From contig CALNHX010003301.1 of NCBI GenBank assembly GCA_940337035.1, positions 89,474-153,473 on the forward strand: a DNA stretch of 64,000 nt, in the 5' to 3' direction. This stretch comes from Agriotes lineatus (taxonomy: Eukaryota > Arthropoda > Insecta > Coleoptera > Elateridae). Position 1 is the stretch's first letter. Each line of letters opens with the position of its first letter. Positions 53,627 through 64,000 of the stretch are shown here, in pieces. The position numbers and the translations under genes were made by a program. The notes beneath the pieces are model-generated. The model saw nothing but the letters and a program-made list of their open reading frames with translations. It was not told where the DNA came from and made no database searches.

Positions 53627-56236
53627 GACTGTAATATTACCATATAGTAAAGTGACATTTCTAAGCACCAAAGTGCCACTTTATTAAACGATTTTGAGTT
53701 TAGTAAAATAGCACATTATTATACAAAATAAGAAAAAGTTATTTTATATGAATTTATATAAATTTGCTGCTTCTTTTGACCCTATTAACCGCTTAATGTG
53801 GTCACCAGTGTTTGAAGTACGAGGCCATCAAAACTTTTTTTTATAAAAACATATTTTTTTATAAAGCATATTATACAGTATTTAATACTGTATAAACTAT
53901 AGCTACACTTATATATAAAACTTTACGAAACACACTTGTAAGGCTCTGCAGATTGCGATTAAAACCTACAAATCATTTTATTTTAACTGACAAAAAATAA
54001 TAATAACAATAAACCTACTGTAAATTGACGACCACTAATACCCTAACAGTATCTAAAATAAAAAATAATGAATGCTATTAAAAAGCGATTGTTTAACAAA
54101 TTTCAAGACATGTATGGGAAATGAGATCCTACATTATATATAACGTTCAACACTTTTCCGTCTTGTGCATTTATTAAACAGTAAAAAGTAAACATTTTTA
54201 TCTACGACCACCACTAAAAGTAGGCCTTTTTAGCGCTAGCTTTTTTCACTAAAAGTGACGTTTTATAATTTAGCATGTTTAAATAAATCAGCTGTTTACT
54301 TTTAGCGCATGTGTGGTACAAATTGAAGTGAGGTTATAAAACTACAATTTCGAACTGGAAGTGAAGTTGTAAAATTATTCTAGTTACTTCTTGGGTTAGA
54401 GGTAAAGTGTTTTTGAAATAATTAAAGCGTTATGTAATGAATACAGTCAGATGTGTAGTATTAATAATTACCTTTGATAACTGACTTTGACAGTATTGGT
54501 TTCACAAACATTCACCTGCGCGCCAAGGCCCTCTCTTTATTATGACATAAATTCTAACTTCGGCTTCGTTTCATAATTTTCATGTCTCGTGCATAAACGT
54601 CAACTTTAGCACTTGTTGCATAAATAGCTATTATATGTTCCTCACTTGTAAACATCAATTTATCAAGTTACTGTATTCACCTTGAAAATGTCTCTTAACT
54701 GGCTAGCCTGTAATTTTTTACAAGCGTGCTCATAGATAAATGATAGCGTGCAAAGCCAGAGTTGTCTTCCTTAGTATGTGTCATATTGATGAATTTAGTT
54801 GCTTGTCAGTTTGACATGGTAAATTATAGTTATTTACAAATGAGGAACAAATAAAATATTCAACAATACACGCAAGGTAACGGGTTTTACTGGTTCCAGA
54901 CGGTGACTGGCTCGCCAGTCATATCCTTCTGTCCGTCAGTAAGAACCCTCTTACCAAGCTAGTAATGTTAAATACTATAAACATGTATTGTAACAATTTC
55001 ATCATTGCTTTTCATTTTCACTTAGAATAACCTTATTGGTAATTTTTAACCCTATCTTTTTTTATATTGTGACAAGTGTTTCATAAAAATCTTTTTAAAA
55101 TTTCATTTAAAAAGTAGGCTTTTTAAAATTAATTTCGGTGTGTGGTGCCACTTTTTTCATTCAGTGAAAAAAGTGACATTTTGCTTTTAATTTAGAAATG
55201 AACGATTTTAAATAGACGTTTCCTTAGTTAGCAGAACTGACCAACGCACTTGACTAAAATGAGGGCAAATAAAATTCTTTACAAAATATGCTTGGATTTG
55301 AATATTTAATGAAATTTTTAAAAAATCTTATAGGTAACTCGTGTTAGCGTGCTTATTTTTCACGCGCGTGGATTATTAACCCTCCACACTTGTGAAAAAA
55401 AGTTGCACTTCTAACATTTGTGGTCTAAATAACTATTATATGGCTGTAAATACAATTGAACGATTTCTAACACTCTATAAAAAGTATGTTTTGATTTAAA
55501 TAAATTTCGATGACGACCATGGTATCAAAAGCGGAAAATTTTAAGTTAAGCGTACCAGGTTTTTTTCAGGACGAAGATTCTGGATAAAACTATGACACTT
55601 AAATTAATTTAATGTTTTTTTCATCTTTTGGCACTATTGTGTTTAGAAATATTATCAGTATTTGAGATATGACGTCATTAACATTTCGTTTAAAATATAA
55701 ACATTACTATTTTGTAGTGCATTAAGTAAATAATAAAAAAAAACAGTTCCATAAGGTAACTTTTATCGCACAAGTCCATGTTACAAACACATGTTTTCCA
55801 CAAGACGTGTGCCTTAATAAGCCTTATGAAATTACTTTTTTATACTATTTGTTCTATTTCGGCTGTTTGACTTCTTTATTATTTTCTTGAAAAAATCATT
55901 AGCAACTTAATTTGATATTATATGTTGAATTAAATTCCTATAATTCTGCCACATTTGAGTCAGTAGTACCAATGCCACAGAAACAATGCGTTAGCGGGTC
56001 TTATTAAAGCACTGTTTTCAGTGATTCTATAAGCTCATTAAGAAACGGAAATAAAGAAATTGCTAATTACGTTATTTAGGTTACCTGCTATTTATGTTCC
56101 GGCCAAAGAAAATAATGAAGCAGTTATCAAAACCAGAACTTTGGAATCTATCTTAAATTAAGATGTATTTTAAGTAAATAATTTTACTATTTACTACTTT
56201 TATTATTTACCGTATAAATGTATTAATAACAAATCT

Positions 56237-56300
56237 GGTGTGATACAAGCACACAACTTTCTTTCACAGTGATCTTATAATTATCCAAAAATTTGCCCTA
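56237..56300 (+). mobile_element. MITE family A, 5' fragment
   Basis: CTGGTGTGATACAAGCACAC followed by AACTTTCTTTCACAGTGATC and TTATAATTATCCAAAAATTTG matches the start of copy 2. The similarity stops near 56300. Confidence 0.75.
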
Positions 56301-57729
56301 ACACTAATGTTTGTAGGACTGATTATTAAATGATTATTAGGCTATCAAGTATCAATACTATCAATGCGTATACATTTACATATTGAATGCAATAATTCTA
56401 TTATTACATTTAATTATCTCACTTAGAAAAACATAGTTTCTTCACCTTTAGTATGATTTTTTCGGAATACGAAAAGTATTTTACAAAGTGTGTGATTAGC
56501 GAGAATTATGAGTTCAATAAATGCACTACCAAAGATTATAGGATGCGAGTAAAAAAAGATAACGCCACATTACAAACGATGGCCGTCGCAGTCCGCAGGC
56601 AATGGTGTCAAAAAAATGAAAAAAAAAATTATTGAAGTGTTCCATGCTAAATAAATACATTAATAAAATCAATAAAATAACATTTTCCAGAGTCCTCGTA
56701 TTTTCAAAAATATATTACAATTTGATCCATATTTTAGCACCACATTGTGTAATAAATAATCATTTATTATTACTTTTATTTGTCATGATATTTAATTGGC
56801 ATTATTTGCAGAAAAGGCAAGTTATCCGCTGGATACGGAGAGAACAGGAAGGAGCGGATGACAATCGACCGCTCAAAACAAAACACCGAAGCGGCAGACG
56901 GCATATGCTAACGAACGCGCAAAAGGAAAATATTGTTGAAATAACGGAACAACATCCATTTTCCACAACAACAACAATTCGGGATCAACTGCATCTACCA
57001 TGCAGCATCGAAACGGTACGCCGAGTGCTGCACAAAAATCAACTTCATCGGCGAATTCCCGCGAGGAAAAGGCTGATCAACCAACAAAACGCCGGGCGCC
57101 GTTTGCAGTTCGCGCAAGAAAATTTACAGCGAAATTGGGAAACTGTTATTTTCACAGACGAAAAAACGTTTTGCTCGTCTGATGACTTTAGGAAGACGTT
57201 GTGGAGAAGGAACAACACCAGGTTTGAAATCTAAAACATTCAGCCAAGGAAACGAAGCGGGAGAATTAGTCGGGCGTACTGGGGTTGGATGAGCCGAGCA
57301 GGTCCAGGAGAATTAGTGGAAGTAAATCCAAGATTTACTTCCATTGATTACATAACTGTCCTGGAAGATGTGATGCTACCGTCCGTGAGAGCACTGTATC
57401 CGGAAGGGCAAATTGTATTGGTCCAAGATAATTCCCCAATACATACCTCCACGATAGTCCAAGAGTGGTTTCGACAGCACCCCGATATAATTGTGGTGGA
57501 TTGGCCAGCACAATCTCCCGACTTCAACCCCATAGAAAACTTGTGGGCCGCCGCCGTTCGGCAGTGGAGGGATGATTTGCATATCAGAAACGAAGCAGAA
57601 CTCCATGCAAACATAATGCAAACCTGGAATGTCCTTAGAAGAACACAAATTTGTGAGAGATTAGTTGACGCGATGGGTCGGAGGTTACAAGAATGTATTG
57701 ATAATAATGGGTACTACACGAAATATTAA

Positions 57730-58089
57730 TCATTTGAACTTTATTCGTTAGGGCTGTTAACCAATAACCCTCGACTATTACATTACTAGCTGTAATAATT
57801 GTAAACAATGCAATAAATTGCTTTTATCTTCTGAAGTTTCTTTCATGTTTTTGGGGTAACTTATGTTGTCTGGTTTTATTATTAATTATGGCGTTAAAGG
57901 CTTTTCCTTATCTTCTACAATTTGCTTGTATTTTTTTTTAAGTTCTTTTGAAAATTACATCAAGTGACTACCGTATGGCTGTGTACTCCTGAAATAAAGT
58001 GTAGCAGCTTAAAGTAATACCAAGTAGGTGTAATTCTACATACCTTAAAATTGCACAAAATACGTAACGTTAAAAATCACTCTTGGACC
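57730..58089. other. Unassigned sequence after the DD35E transposase
   Basis: Probable 3' untranslated region of the transposase running into the right inverted arm. AATAAA-like words are present (for example CAATAAAT near 57811), but any poly(A) signal is only tentative. Confidence 0.4.
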
Positions 58090-58301
58090 TTTTAGTTACT
58101 TTTTTAATTCCTTCCTGAGGTAGAACAACAAATTATTTTGCCAGTTTGCAGTAAATTGTGAAAACAAGATAAATAGTTGTTTGTCAAATCTAGGTTTCCA
58201 ATGTTGAGCTTTTAGCGGTAGAAAAATCTATTTTGATTTTAATTTTTAATAGCATAATAAATTAAATTGTAACCTTACACCGAAAGGTAAAAAGGTTTTG
58301 G

Positions 58302-58325
58302 ATTAAGTAAGTAAGTAAGTAAGTA
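58302..58325 (+). repeat. (AGTA)n microsatellite
   Basis: AAGTAAGTAAGTAAGTAAGT, about five to six units, inside the extra segment that distinguishes the right inverted arm from the left. Confidence 0.85.
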
Positions 58326-59758
58326 TAAATTAAATTGTTATCCTTTGTATTAAACTTTGGAAAGATGGTAGCGATGGTGATTCCTTAATTACTTAGAACG
58401 TTTAACAATAAACGAAAATCTCTAAACTCTTCAACAATTCCATTTCATCATACAAATAACAAATAATATTAACAGCAGTGAAATAAAACCTGCTTAATAC
58501 AAATAAACTGTAACCCCGTGTGATTCACCACCGAAATATTAAAAGGAAGGATTTGCTTCTAAAATGTCTACTTTCTCTCTGCCTAATTGCTTTCCGGTGA
58601 CACGCTTTGTGTGTACTACCCTCTAGGAAACATTCGGTCAAGTGACGTTAAATGTGTTGCCTATCGAAATAGCCAAGCTGGCTTTCGGAGTGACATTAGT
58701 TCTGTGGATGATTGTACCTACTTGTATTTAGTAAGGAAATTCTCTATGAAACTGAATCACTAAACATATTAGTTGCAATTCAACGTTTTTAATTCTGGAC
58801 TTCGGGGATGTACCTACTTAAGTTGTATTTAATAGGTAGTTCATCTAATTGGGGAAATCTCTAAAAAAACGAAACAATATTATGAATACATGCAGCAAAC
58901 ATATTGGTTTCAATTCAACTTTCATTTACTGCTAGCATTTGTGGCTGCACGCACAGTGTTTTTACATATTAAAATTTGTTAAGAAAGACTAAAGAGTTTT
59001 ATTAAAATCCAAATCATGACTAAAAGGAGAATTGATCCCGTCTGAAATTATTTTATAAAACTAAAATCAGACAACAATAAATGCGTTAGAGCAAAATATA
59101 ACAAATGTGGTAAAGAAAAATGTGGCAGTAAAAGGAAAAGACCTATTGGTAAGTACTTAACCAGTACTGGTTCAAATCTATGCTAAAATATTGATGTTGA
59201 AATGTTGATAAACTTAATTTTATTTCATATTTTAGGTAGCCCACTTCAAACAACAAGTCGAAACTAGTGAGCATTTTTAAAACGCTTAATAAAAACATCC
59301 CTTTGCTTGAAGATACAAAATAGCTGTTTTTATTTTATTTTACTTTTTGGTTATGTACTCAGTGCTTTTTCTTATATACATAATTATATTTCTGTGTAAC
59401 TACGTTAAAATACATATCTATTATCTATAGTATCGAGTAATTTTTATTTTTCAAATACGACTGAAAATTCAGAAAATCATGTTTAAAACATGGCAATTTA
59501 AAACATACTTGTTTAAAACATAGGGCTTTGTTTTAAACACGTTTTAAACATGTGTTTACGACAAGTTGTTTTAAACGTGCTAACCTGCTTTTTTCTTTAA
59601 ATAACAAGCTGAAATAATGTATGAAATGCTGTACGGCACAGGTCCGTATCCAAAAATTTGTTGATGATGGTCAGAACGGATTTGAAACGTAATTAACCTT
59701 CACGCCAACTACTTCACAACAAATACTTTAACTAGTGGTCACCATAAATACTGTACAA

Positions 59759-60141
59759 ACATCCTTTATCTAATAGACTTGTCTGTCCGTCCGTCTGTCC
59801 GTCCGGGACGCTGTTTCAGCAGCCAAACCGTAAGAGATAGAGAAAAAAGTTATTAAAGTTATTTGTTTGGAATGGTCATGTCAGCTCAGGAACCGAATTT
59901 CAGTCACGTGACACTTCCGGTTTTCGAGAAATCACAAAAAATACCGTTTTTCAAATAGAACGCGTATTAAATAAAAATGTTTCAACAGCCAAACGGAGCT
60001 GCGACCCTCTGCGCCTTAAAACGTCGATCGGTTAGGCAACCACTTTGACACCTTCCAGGTCTGGGTACAGTTTTTATTTAATACGCGTTCTATTTGAAAA
60101 ACGGTCTTTTTCGTTTTCTTAAATGAGACATTTGTCTCACT
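59759..60141 (-). repeat. Family C repeat, inverted copy
   Basis: Begins ATCCTTTATCTAATAGACTT and a (TCCG/TCTG)n run, then CTGTTTCAGCAGCCAAACCG, and ends GAGACATTTGTCTCACTGG. It is the reverse orientation of 35336-35790 with one tandem unit instead of three. It also contains its own hairpin: CAAATAGAACGCGTATTAAA paired with TTTAATACGCGTTCTATTTG. Confidence 0.85.
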
Positions 60142-60874
60142 GGATTGCTTGTTTATTATAATTCGATTGCATTATTAACGGGTTGCAAACGAACGTTTTT
60201 AAAAACTACAGATATATTCAAAACTGGATTCATACACCGTCTTTTGTAATTATCAAGACTTAATAGCTCCTACTAAAATGCTCCTATGCAATGAAGGTTC
60301 TGTCACAAAAATCTAGTACTGACTCCTTTGCGATTCCTCAATTTACCTTTGGCAATCATGGGGTCTTAACGCCCAAATCTCCTCAAAGAGGAGTTCTGCG
60401 GTAAGGATGTACCAACAAGACTGATAACGACTTTGCCTAGTTAGCTAAAGGTTTCCCCTCATGGATAAAATGTCTATTCACTTGTACCATACATAACTAT
60501 TTATCTATGACAGTGTGTAAAACTGAATTTTATTTGGGAGTTTTAAGTTCGTAAAACGACTGTTTAATCACATGATTTCATTAGTGAAAGCATCCTGCTT
60601 GAGTACTTTGAACTAGTGATGCAACAAAAAAAAACCGTTCGTTTTTTTTAAACCTGTTTTTTTTTTAAAAAAAACAAGGGGTCTGGTTTTTTTTAAATGC
60701 GTTTTTTTTCAGAATTAAAATGTAGTGAATAACAAGTAATTTGTTTGGAAAAACAAAAAACATATTTTTAAATAAAAATAATACATTTCGTAGGTAAAGT
60801 GAATTATAGAATTTATAATAACAAAAAAAAACAAATATTTCTAAAGAAAAATAGAAAAATAGCCAAAGTGGATA
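60142..60874. other. Unassigned AT-rich spacer
   Basis: GTGATGCAACAAAAAAAAAC near 60617 followed by long T/A homopolymer-like runs resembles a hAT terminus, but no partner end was found. No coding match. Confidence 0.4.
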
Positions 60875-61733
60875 TACAGGTTGTTTGGAAAGTCGACGGA
60901 AAAATTTCTAGGGGGAATCCTTGGACCAAAATATGATGATTTAACTCAACTTACCTATAAACAAAGCTGCTTAGTTTAGCCGCTAGAGGGCTTTAAAGAA
61001 GATTAGCTTTTTTTTATTTTTTCAAATAAGTCGAAAAATTTTTGATGGATTTTATTCATTTTTTGGCCATGCGTTTTTACCAGTAAACTTAAGCTTTTTG
61101 TGGAATAAACCCTAATTTCGAAAATTACAGGGTGTTTAAAAACTTTGTCACAATTAATTATCCATTCATATTTTTTTAACCCCCTATATAATCACTACCA
61201 ATGTTTTTTTTGTGGATAGGATCAGTAATTGTAACGTAAAACTAGGCTTGTAGGGATTTAGAAAATATTTTTTGTGGCTAAACCGTTTAACCAACTAAAA
61301 TTTTTTAAGGGAGTGAACAGCTTCTAAATTAAAGTAACTATCCAGAAAAACAATTGGTAGTGATTATACAGGGGGTTAAAACATTTAAAAAAGCTAGTCG
61401 CTTTAAATAATTGGGGACCTGAGTTCGAAGGAATAATGGGTAATAATGCGGTTGTCTAATGCATGATGCTCACCACATTACCACGTGTCATGAATTTGAC
61501 ACGCGACAGCCAGGTGGGAGAGCGAGGATATGGAAGCTCTGACCTTCCACCTTGCAAGCCAAGCTCCTTCATGGGGTGTTAGTGACTCACCATTATTATT
61601 ACTAATAATCTTTAAAGCCCTCTAGCGGCTAAACTAAGCAACTTTGTATATAGGTAAGTTGAGTTAAATCATCATATCTTGGGCCTGGGTTCACCCCTAG
61701 AAATTTTTCCATCGACTTCCCTAACACCCTGTA
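60875..61733. mobile_element. 859-bp MITE with TIRs of about 130 bp
   Basis: The left arm TACAGGTTGTTTGGAAAGTC ... ATATGATGATTTAACTCAAC ... GCCGCTAGAGGGCTTTAAAG is mirrored at 61605-61733 (CTTTAAAGCCCTCTAGCGGC ... GACTTCCCTAACACCCTGTA). A second inverted pair lies inside (TTTAACCCCCTATATAATCA at 61178 and TGATTATACAGGGGGTTAAA at 61361). A GC-richer insert at about 61420-61600 ends in ATT repeats and may be a retroelement tail. Confidence 0.85.
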
Positions 61734-61748
61734 GAAATTATAATAATG

Positions 61749-61908
61749 CAGAAATTACTCGCTAACAGACATGGCTGACTCCTCAACTGACTCGGAGTCA
61801 GTATCCATGCAGTTTACGTCGCCCATGTCACTGTCTGATGACCCTGATGAATCGCTAACGCAACTTGATTCGTCGATCAGGTCGACAGTTTCAGAGCTGG
61901 GTCCAGCT
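61749..61908 (-). pseudogene. Acidic Ser/Asp/Glu-rich C-terminal fragment, unrecognised
   Basis: On the minus strand the frame reads AGPSSETVDLIDESSCVSDS, then SGSSDSDMGDVNCMDTDSES, VEESAMSVSE and a stop. It is about 50 residues of acidic low-complexity sequence with clearly protein-like composition. Such acidic stretches occur in piggyBac and hAT transposases, but nothing identifies the family. Confidence 0.3.
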
Positions 61909-62004
61909 TAAAGCAACTTCCAATAGTAGGGGTGGGGCGGGGATGCTCTCATAAACGCATGCATACGCTTTGCTGTTCTGTGAGTAATACGTAATACGAG
62001 TAGG

Positions 62005-62375
62005 CAGTAGGTAAAGGGTGTTTTTTTTTAGAGGGATACAACTTTAAATTGAAATAAAACATAGATAGATGTTTTTAATATCCATTAAATTGGCTTTATT
62101 TGAAAGATAATTTTATGACAATTATGTTTGAATATGATTTCGGGCATGTGACCGCCGCGATTGGAGTATACATGACGTAATCTGAAGGTCCAATTTTCAC
62201 ACACTCTTTTCGCAGTAAATCAGGCTGTATTTCATTTCAGCAATAACGCGTCGAAGTTTGGCTTTCAAGTGCTCAATTGTTTCCGGTTTATCGGCATAGA
62301 CATGCGACTTTACATATCCTCCAATAAAATAATCTAACGGCGTCAAATCGCACAACGAGGTGGCCAGTTAACAGA
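62005..62375 (-). pseudogene. Tc1/IS630-like transposase C-terminal fragment and element end
   Basis: Minus strand from about 62373: SVNWPPRCADLTPLDYFIGG, then YVKSHVYADKPETIEHLKAK and LRRVIAEMKYSLIYCEKSV. This is the C-terminal catalytic end (WPPRSxDLTPLDYFLWGYVK) of an insect Tc1-like family related to the one at 42181-43232. A frameshift then gives a CILQSRRSHARNHI tail. Downstream on that strand (62060-62005) lie TTGTATCCCTCTAAAA and ACACCC, resembling the end of such an element. The rest is missing. Confidence 0.75.
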
Positions 62376-62700
62376 TCCACGAAATGGATTTTTCACTGGC
62401 CCAATGGGAATTAATGGAACTGATTTATATAAAGAATATTTGAGCTTAGCTCAAAACATCCAGTAGGCATTACCAATTTTGCTGTGATTCCGAGAGAAAT
62501 TTTAGAAGACTGGCAGCTACCAAATATTAAGAACTACACAGGACATTGCATATGCAGAACGTCTGCAACATTTCTTACCGACATGGAAGCTGACATACAG
62601 AAGTTGAAGCGTCATGGGGGATGCATTTGACAATCGTGGCAGACAAAACGTCCAGAAGAATTTTTGATAAAAAACAAATGGAAAGAATACTTTTAAGAGC
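62376..62700 (+). other. Partial coding-like stretch, unrecognised
   Basis: A shifted frame reads GITNFAVIPREILEDWQLPN, then TGHCICRTSATFLTDMEADI. The composition looks protein-coding and the fragment is followed by a LINE fragment, but I cannot assign it. It may be a remnant of another transposon-encoded protein. Confidence 0.3.
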
Positions 62701-62739
62701 TCTTAGAGAGTAACACAGAAGAAGTAGGGACTATCAAAT

Positions 62740-63430
62740 TACTCCAGACGTGGTGAAATTAATGGGTTCTGGAAAAACACTAACTGCTCCAAGTACTCCA
62801 CAAAGTGTGGAAAAATACAAAAAAAAATTAATCAAGCAGCTACCACAAAAAGTAATAGAATACTATAAGACGGTGTACCACTGCTTCATAGATCTGAAGA
62901 AGACACTTGATCAATATCCAAGACAGAGCCTGCGGAAAATATTAAAGAAAAGGCATGTTAGCAAGGAATCAACAAATGCAATTCAGAGCATTTGGCACTC
63001 GTACATCGATAGAATTCAGTACAAAAGTAGGAGCAAGACAAGATGGAATGCTTAGTCCATATCTGTTTATTATGTTACATGACATAATAAAGGAATGCAA
63101 AGAAAGAATACATAGCTATAAGTGGAAATACCATGGTATGAATATACAAAGCACCAAATGTAACTTCAGTGGACTGTTTGGAATAATACACGAATTTGAC
63201 GCAAAAAGGTCGTTTATTTAGTGTAATATAAAATGAAATTTGGACCCCTTACTGCAAACGTGATGCGCTGTTCACAGCTGTCGCAAATCTGAGTTAGACG
63301 GGCTGACGCCAATACATAGAAAGGAGGGGGCATAAACAATGTACAGGGTGGTACAAACATTTCTCAACACCAAATATGCTGGCATTTGCAGACGACCTGC
63401 TGATCGTGGGGACAACCGCCGTGGTAGGGA
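62740..63430 (+). pseudogene. RTE-like LINE reverse transcriptase fragment
   Basis: YHCFIDLKKTLDQYPRQSLR (about 62878) is the first RT motif (FIDLKKAFD in functional copies; here the second D is shifted by a change). It is followed by ILKKRHVSKESTNAIQSIWH and, in another frame, VGARQDGMLSPYLFIMLHDI, the GxRQGDxLSPxLF motif. After about 170 bp of unrelated sequence, MLAFADDLLIVGTT (about 63380) is the catalytic FADD motif. These are three ordered RT motifs, but the protein is broken by frameshifts and an insertion. It may be the same clade as the fragment at 43276-43877. Confidence 0.8.
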
Positions 63431-63570
63431 AAAAAATTATCAAAGACTGCAACTAACCTAAACAGGCCGAATTTCGTTATATGACATGCACCCTACAATC
63501 CGGCGAAACGGAATCGGACGAATAGCTTTCCGGTGAAATAATTATCCGGCAAATGGAAAGGCCGCGTATA

Positions 63571-63889
63571 CATTTGAATTTGTGGTCTAGTTAACTTTGG
63601 AATTGTTGAAGTCATGTCGTGCATTACATCATATGGTTGAACACATAACCTCATATTTAATTCCATATTTGCTTCAAATAATACACAAATTAATTATTGG
63701 TAATGGAAAGTTACTATTCTTTATAACAACAAGTAACTTAACGTCAAACATTTGCTAGTTGCTCTTGCTGGTACAACAGGATAGGTACAAGGAGCAGTTA
63801 CGTGTTATGACAGTTAAAAATGTGCGTGCAGAATACGCTACGATGTATATAAGCAACTATTACAGCTGACTAGACCACAAATTCAAATG
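63571..63889. mobile_element. 319-bp MITE with perfect 21-bp TIRs
   Basis: CATTTGAATTTGTGGTCTAG plus T (63571-63591) is exactly mirrored by A plus CTAGACCACAAATTCAAATG (63869-63889). The interior is AT-rich and non-coding. The remaining 110 bp to the window end show nothing recognisable. Confidence 0.8.
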
Positions 63890-64000
63890 AACACCCCTAT
63901 TTGAACCTTTTCCAACTCATGAAAATGCCATATTCGATACAGTTTTAGGCAACCTGCATATAATTAGCTTTCACAGTTCATTCGGGACTATTGCTGTTAA

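Larger units (their letters stand above)
53147..56811 (+). other. 3,665-bp intron in the DD35E transposase
   Basis: Donor GTAAGTAAAAATT at 53147 and acceptor ATTATTTGCAG ending at 56811. Exon phases match exactly and the joined HTH is continuous. The intron contains a family B MITE, a family A fragment and other short palindromes, so much of its length is probably later insertions. I see no gene in it. Confidence 0.7.
53033..57729 (+). pseudogene. Tc1-like DD35E transposase, two exons, one nonsense codon
   Basis: Exon 1 (53033-53146) reads MPRRPGQSDSTLETRGKIIA, then MWEQGISQEEIAARVDLS, an N-terminal HTH. A donor GTAAGT follows immediately. Exon 2 from 56812 reads KRQVIRWIRREQEGADDNRP, completing the HTH in phase 0, then HRSGRRHMLTNAQKENIVEI. 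The catalytic core follows: WETVIFTDEKTFCSSDDFRK (first D), QIVLVQDNSPIHTSTIVQEW (second D) and AQSPDFNPIENLWAAAVRQW (E). There are 35 residues between the second D and the E, giving DD35E against DD34E in classic Tc1. Only one defect was found: TAA at 57232-57234, with the same frame continuing. The C-terminus ends CIDNNGYYTKY. Confidence 0.88.
49862..59710. mobile_element. About 9.8-kb region bounded by long inverted arms
   Basis: Left arm 49862-50915 and right arm about 58090-59710 are inverted copies. Shared words include GTGGATGATTGTAC and its complement, GCCAGCTTGGCTATTTCGAT with a few mismatches, and GATTTTCGTTTATTGTTAAA. Local extra sequence, including an (AGTA)n run, makes the right arm longer. 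Between them lies a Tc1-like transposase with a giant intron. The arms may be the TIRs of that element, or two independent inverted copies of a non-autonomous element; I cannot separate these. Confidence 0.65.

Noticed and set aside
56453..56635. 60-codon open frame upstream of exon 2 of the DD35E transposase
   Set aside because: It ends in a lysine run, lies inside the inferred intron, and matches nothing recognised.

Overview
The window reads as insect nuclear DNA: AT-rich, with spliceosomal introns, tRNA-derived SINE heads and a dense mix of arthropod-type transposable elements. I see no convincing host gene, no genuine tRNA or rRNA gene, no CRISPR array and no bacterial-style operon. The order of insect cannot be fixed from this sequence; the load of nested DNA transposons suits a large, repeat-rich genome such as those of many beetles or hemipterans. 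Nearly every coding region is a decayed transposase or reverse transcriptase, so most calls are pseudogenes.

Layout. 0-10.2 kb: Tigger/pogo pieces, a piggyBac-like element, a THAP/P-element-like transposase carrying a SINE, two hAT remnants and a Mutator-like remnant. 10.7-18.1 kb: a 138-bp satellite, an unrecognised two-part reading frame split by a MITE, Copia gag and FLYWCH/MULE pieces, and a 3.4-kb element with 47-bp terminal inverted repeats (TIRs). 18.5-21 kb: a second P-element C-terminus and a second piggyBac. 21.3-33.9 kb: a nest of insertions. An insect-type DDE-like gene is broken by (a) an unassigned 1.6-kb stretch, (b) a 3.2-kb transposon with TAGGGTGG ends and an 8-bp target-site duplication (TSD) that carries a hAT-like gene and a 180-bp MITE, and (c) a 5.9-kb Tigger element with TA duplication that holds an intron, a 909-bp foldback MITE, another MITE, a mariner and an inverted-repeat retroelement with hammerhead-like motifs. 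34.4-36.0 kb: palindromes nested in palindromes. 39.7-45.2 kb: a third piggyBac split by a 3.5-kb Tc1-like element that itself holds a MITE and an RTE-type LINE fragment. 46.4-48.2 kb: a Jockey/CR1-type LINE on the minus strand. 48.4-49.4 kb: an element ended by inverted GC-rich tandem arrays. 49.9-59.7 kb: inverted arms of about 1 kb around a DD35E Tc1-like transposase with a 3.7-kb intron. 59.8-64 kb: more MITEs and LINE and transposase fragments.

The pieces do not cooperate in a pathway. What ties them together is insertion history: clean target-site duplications and reading frames that resume across insertions give a relative order of events. Most useful for follow-up are the TAGGGTGG/8-bp-TSD transposon with its divergent hAT-like gene, the DDE-like gene it landed in, the DD35E element with its very long intron, and the hammerhead-like motifs in the inverted-repeat elements.
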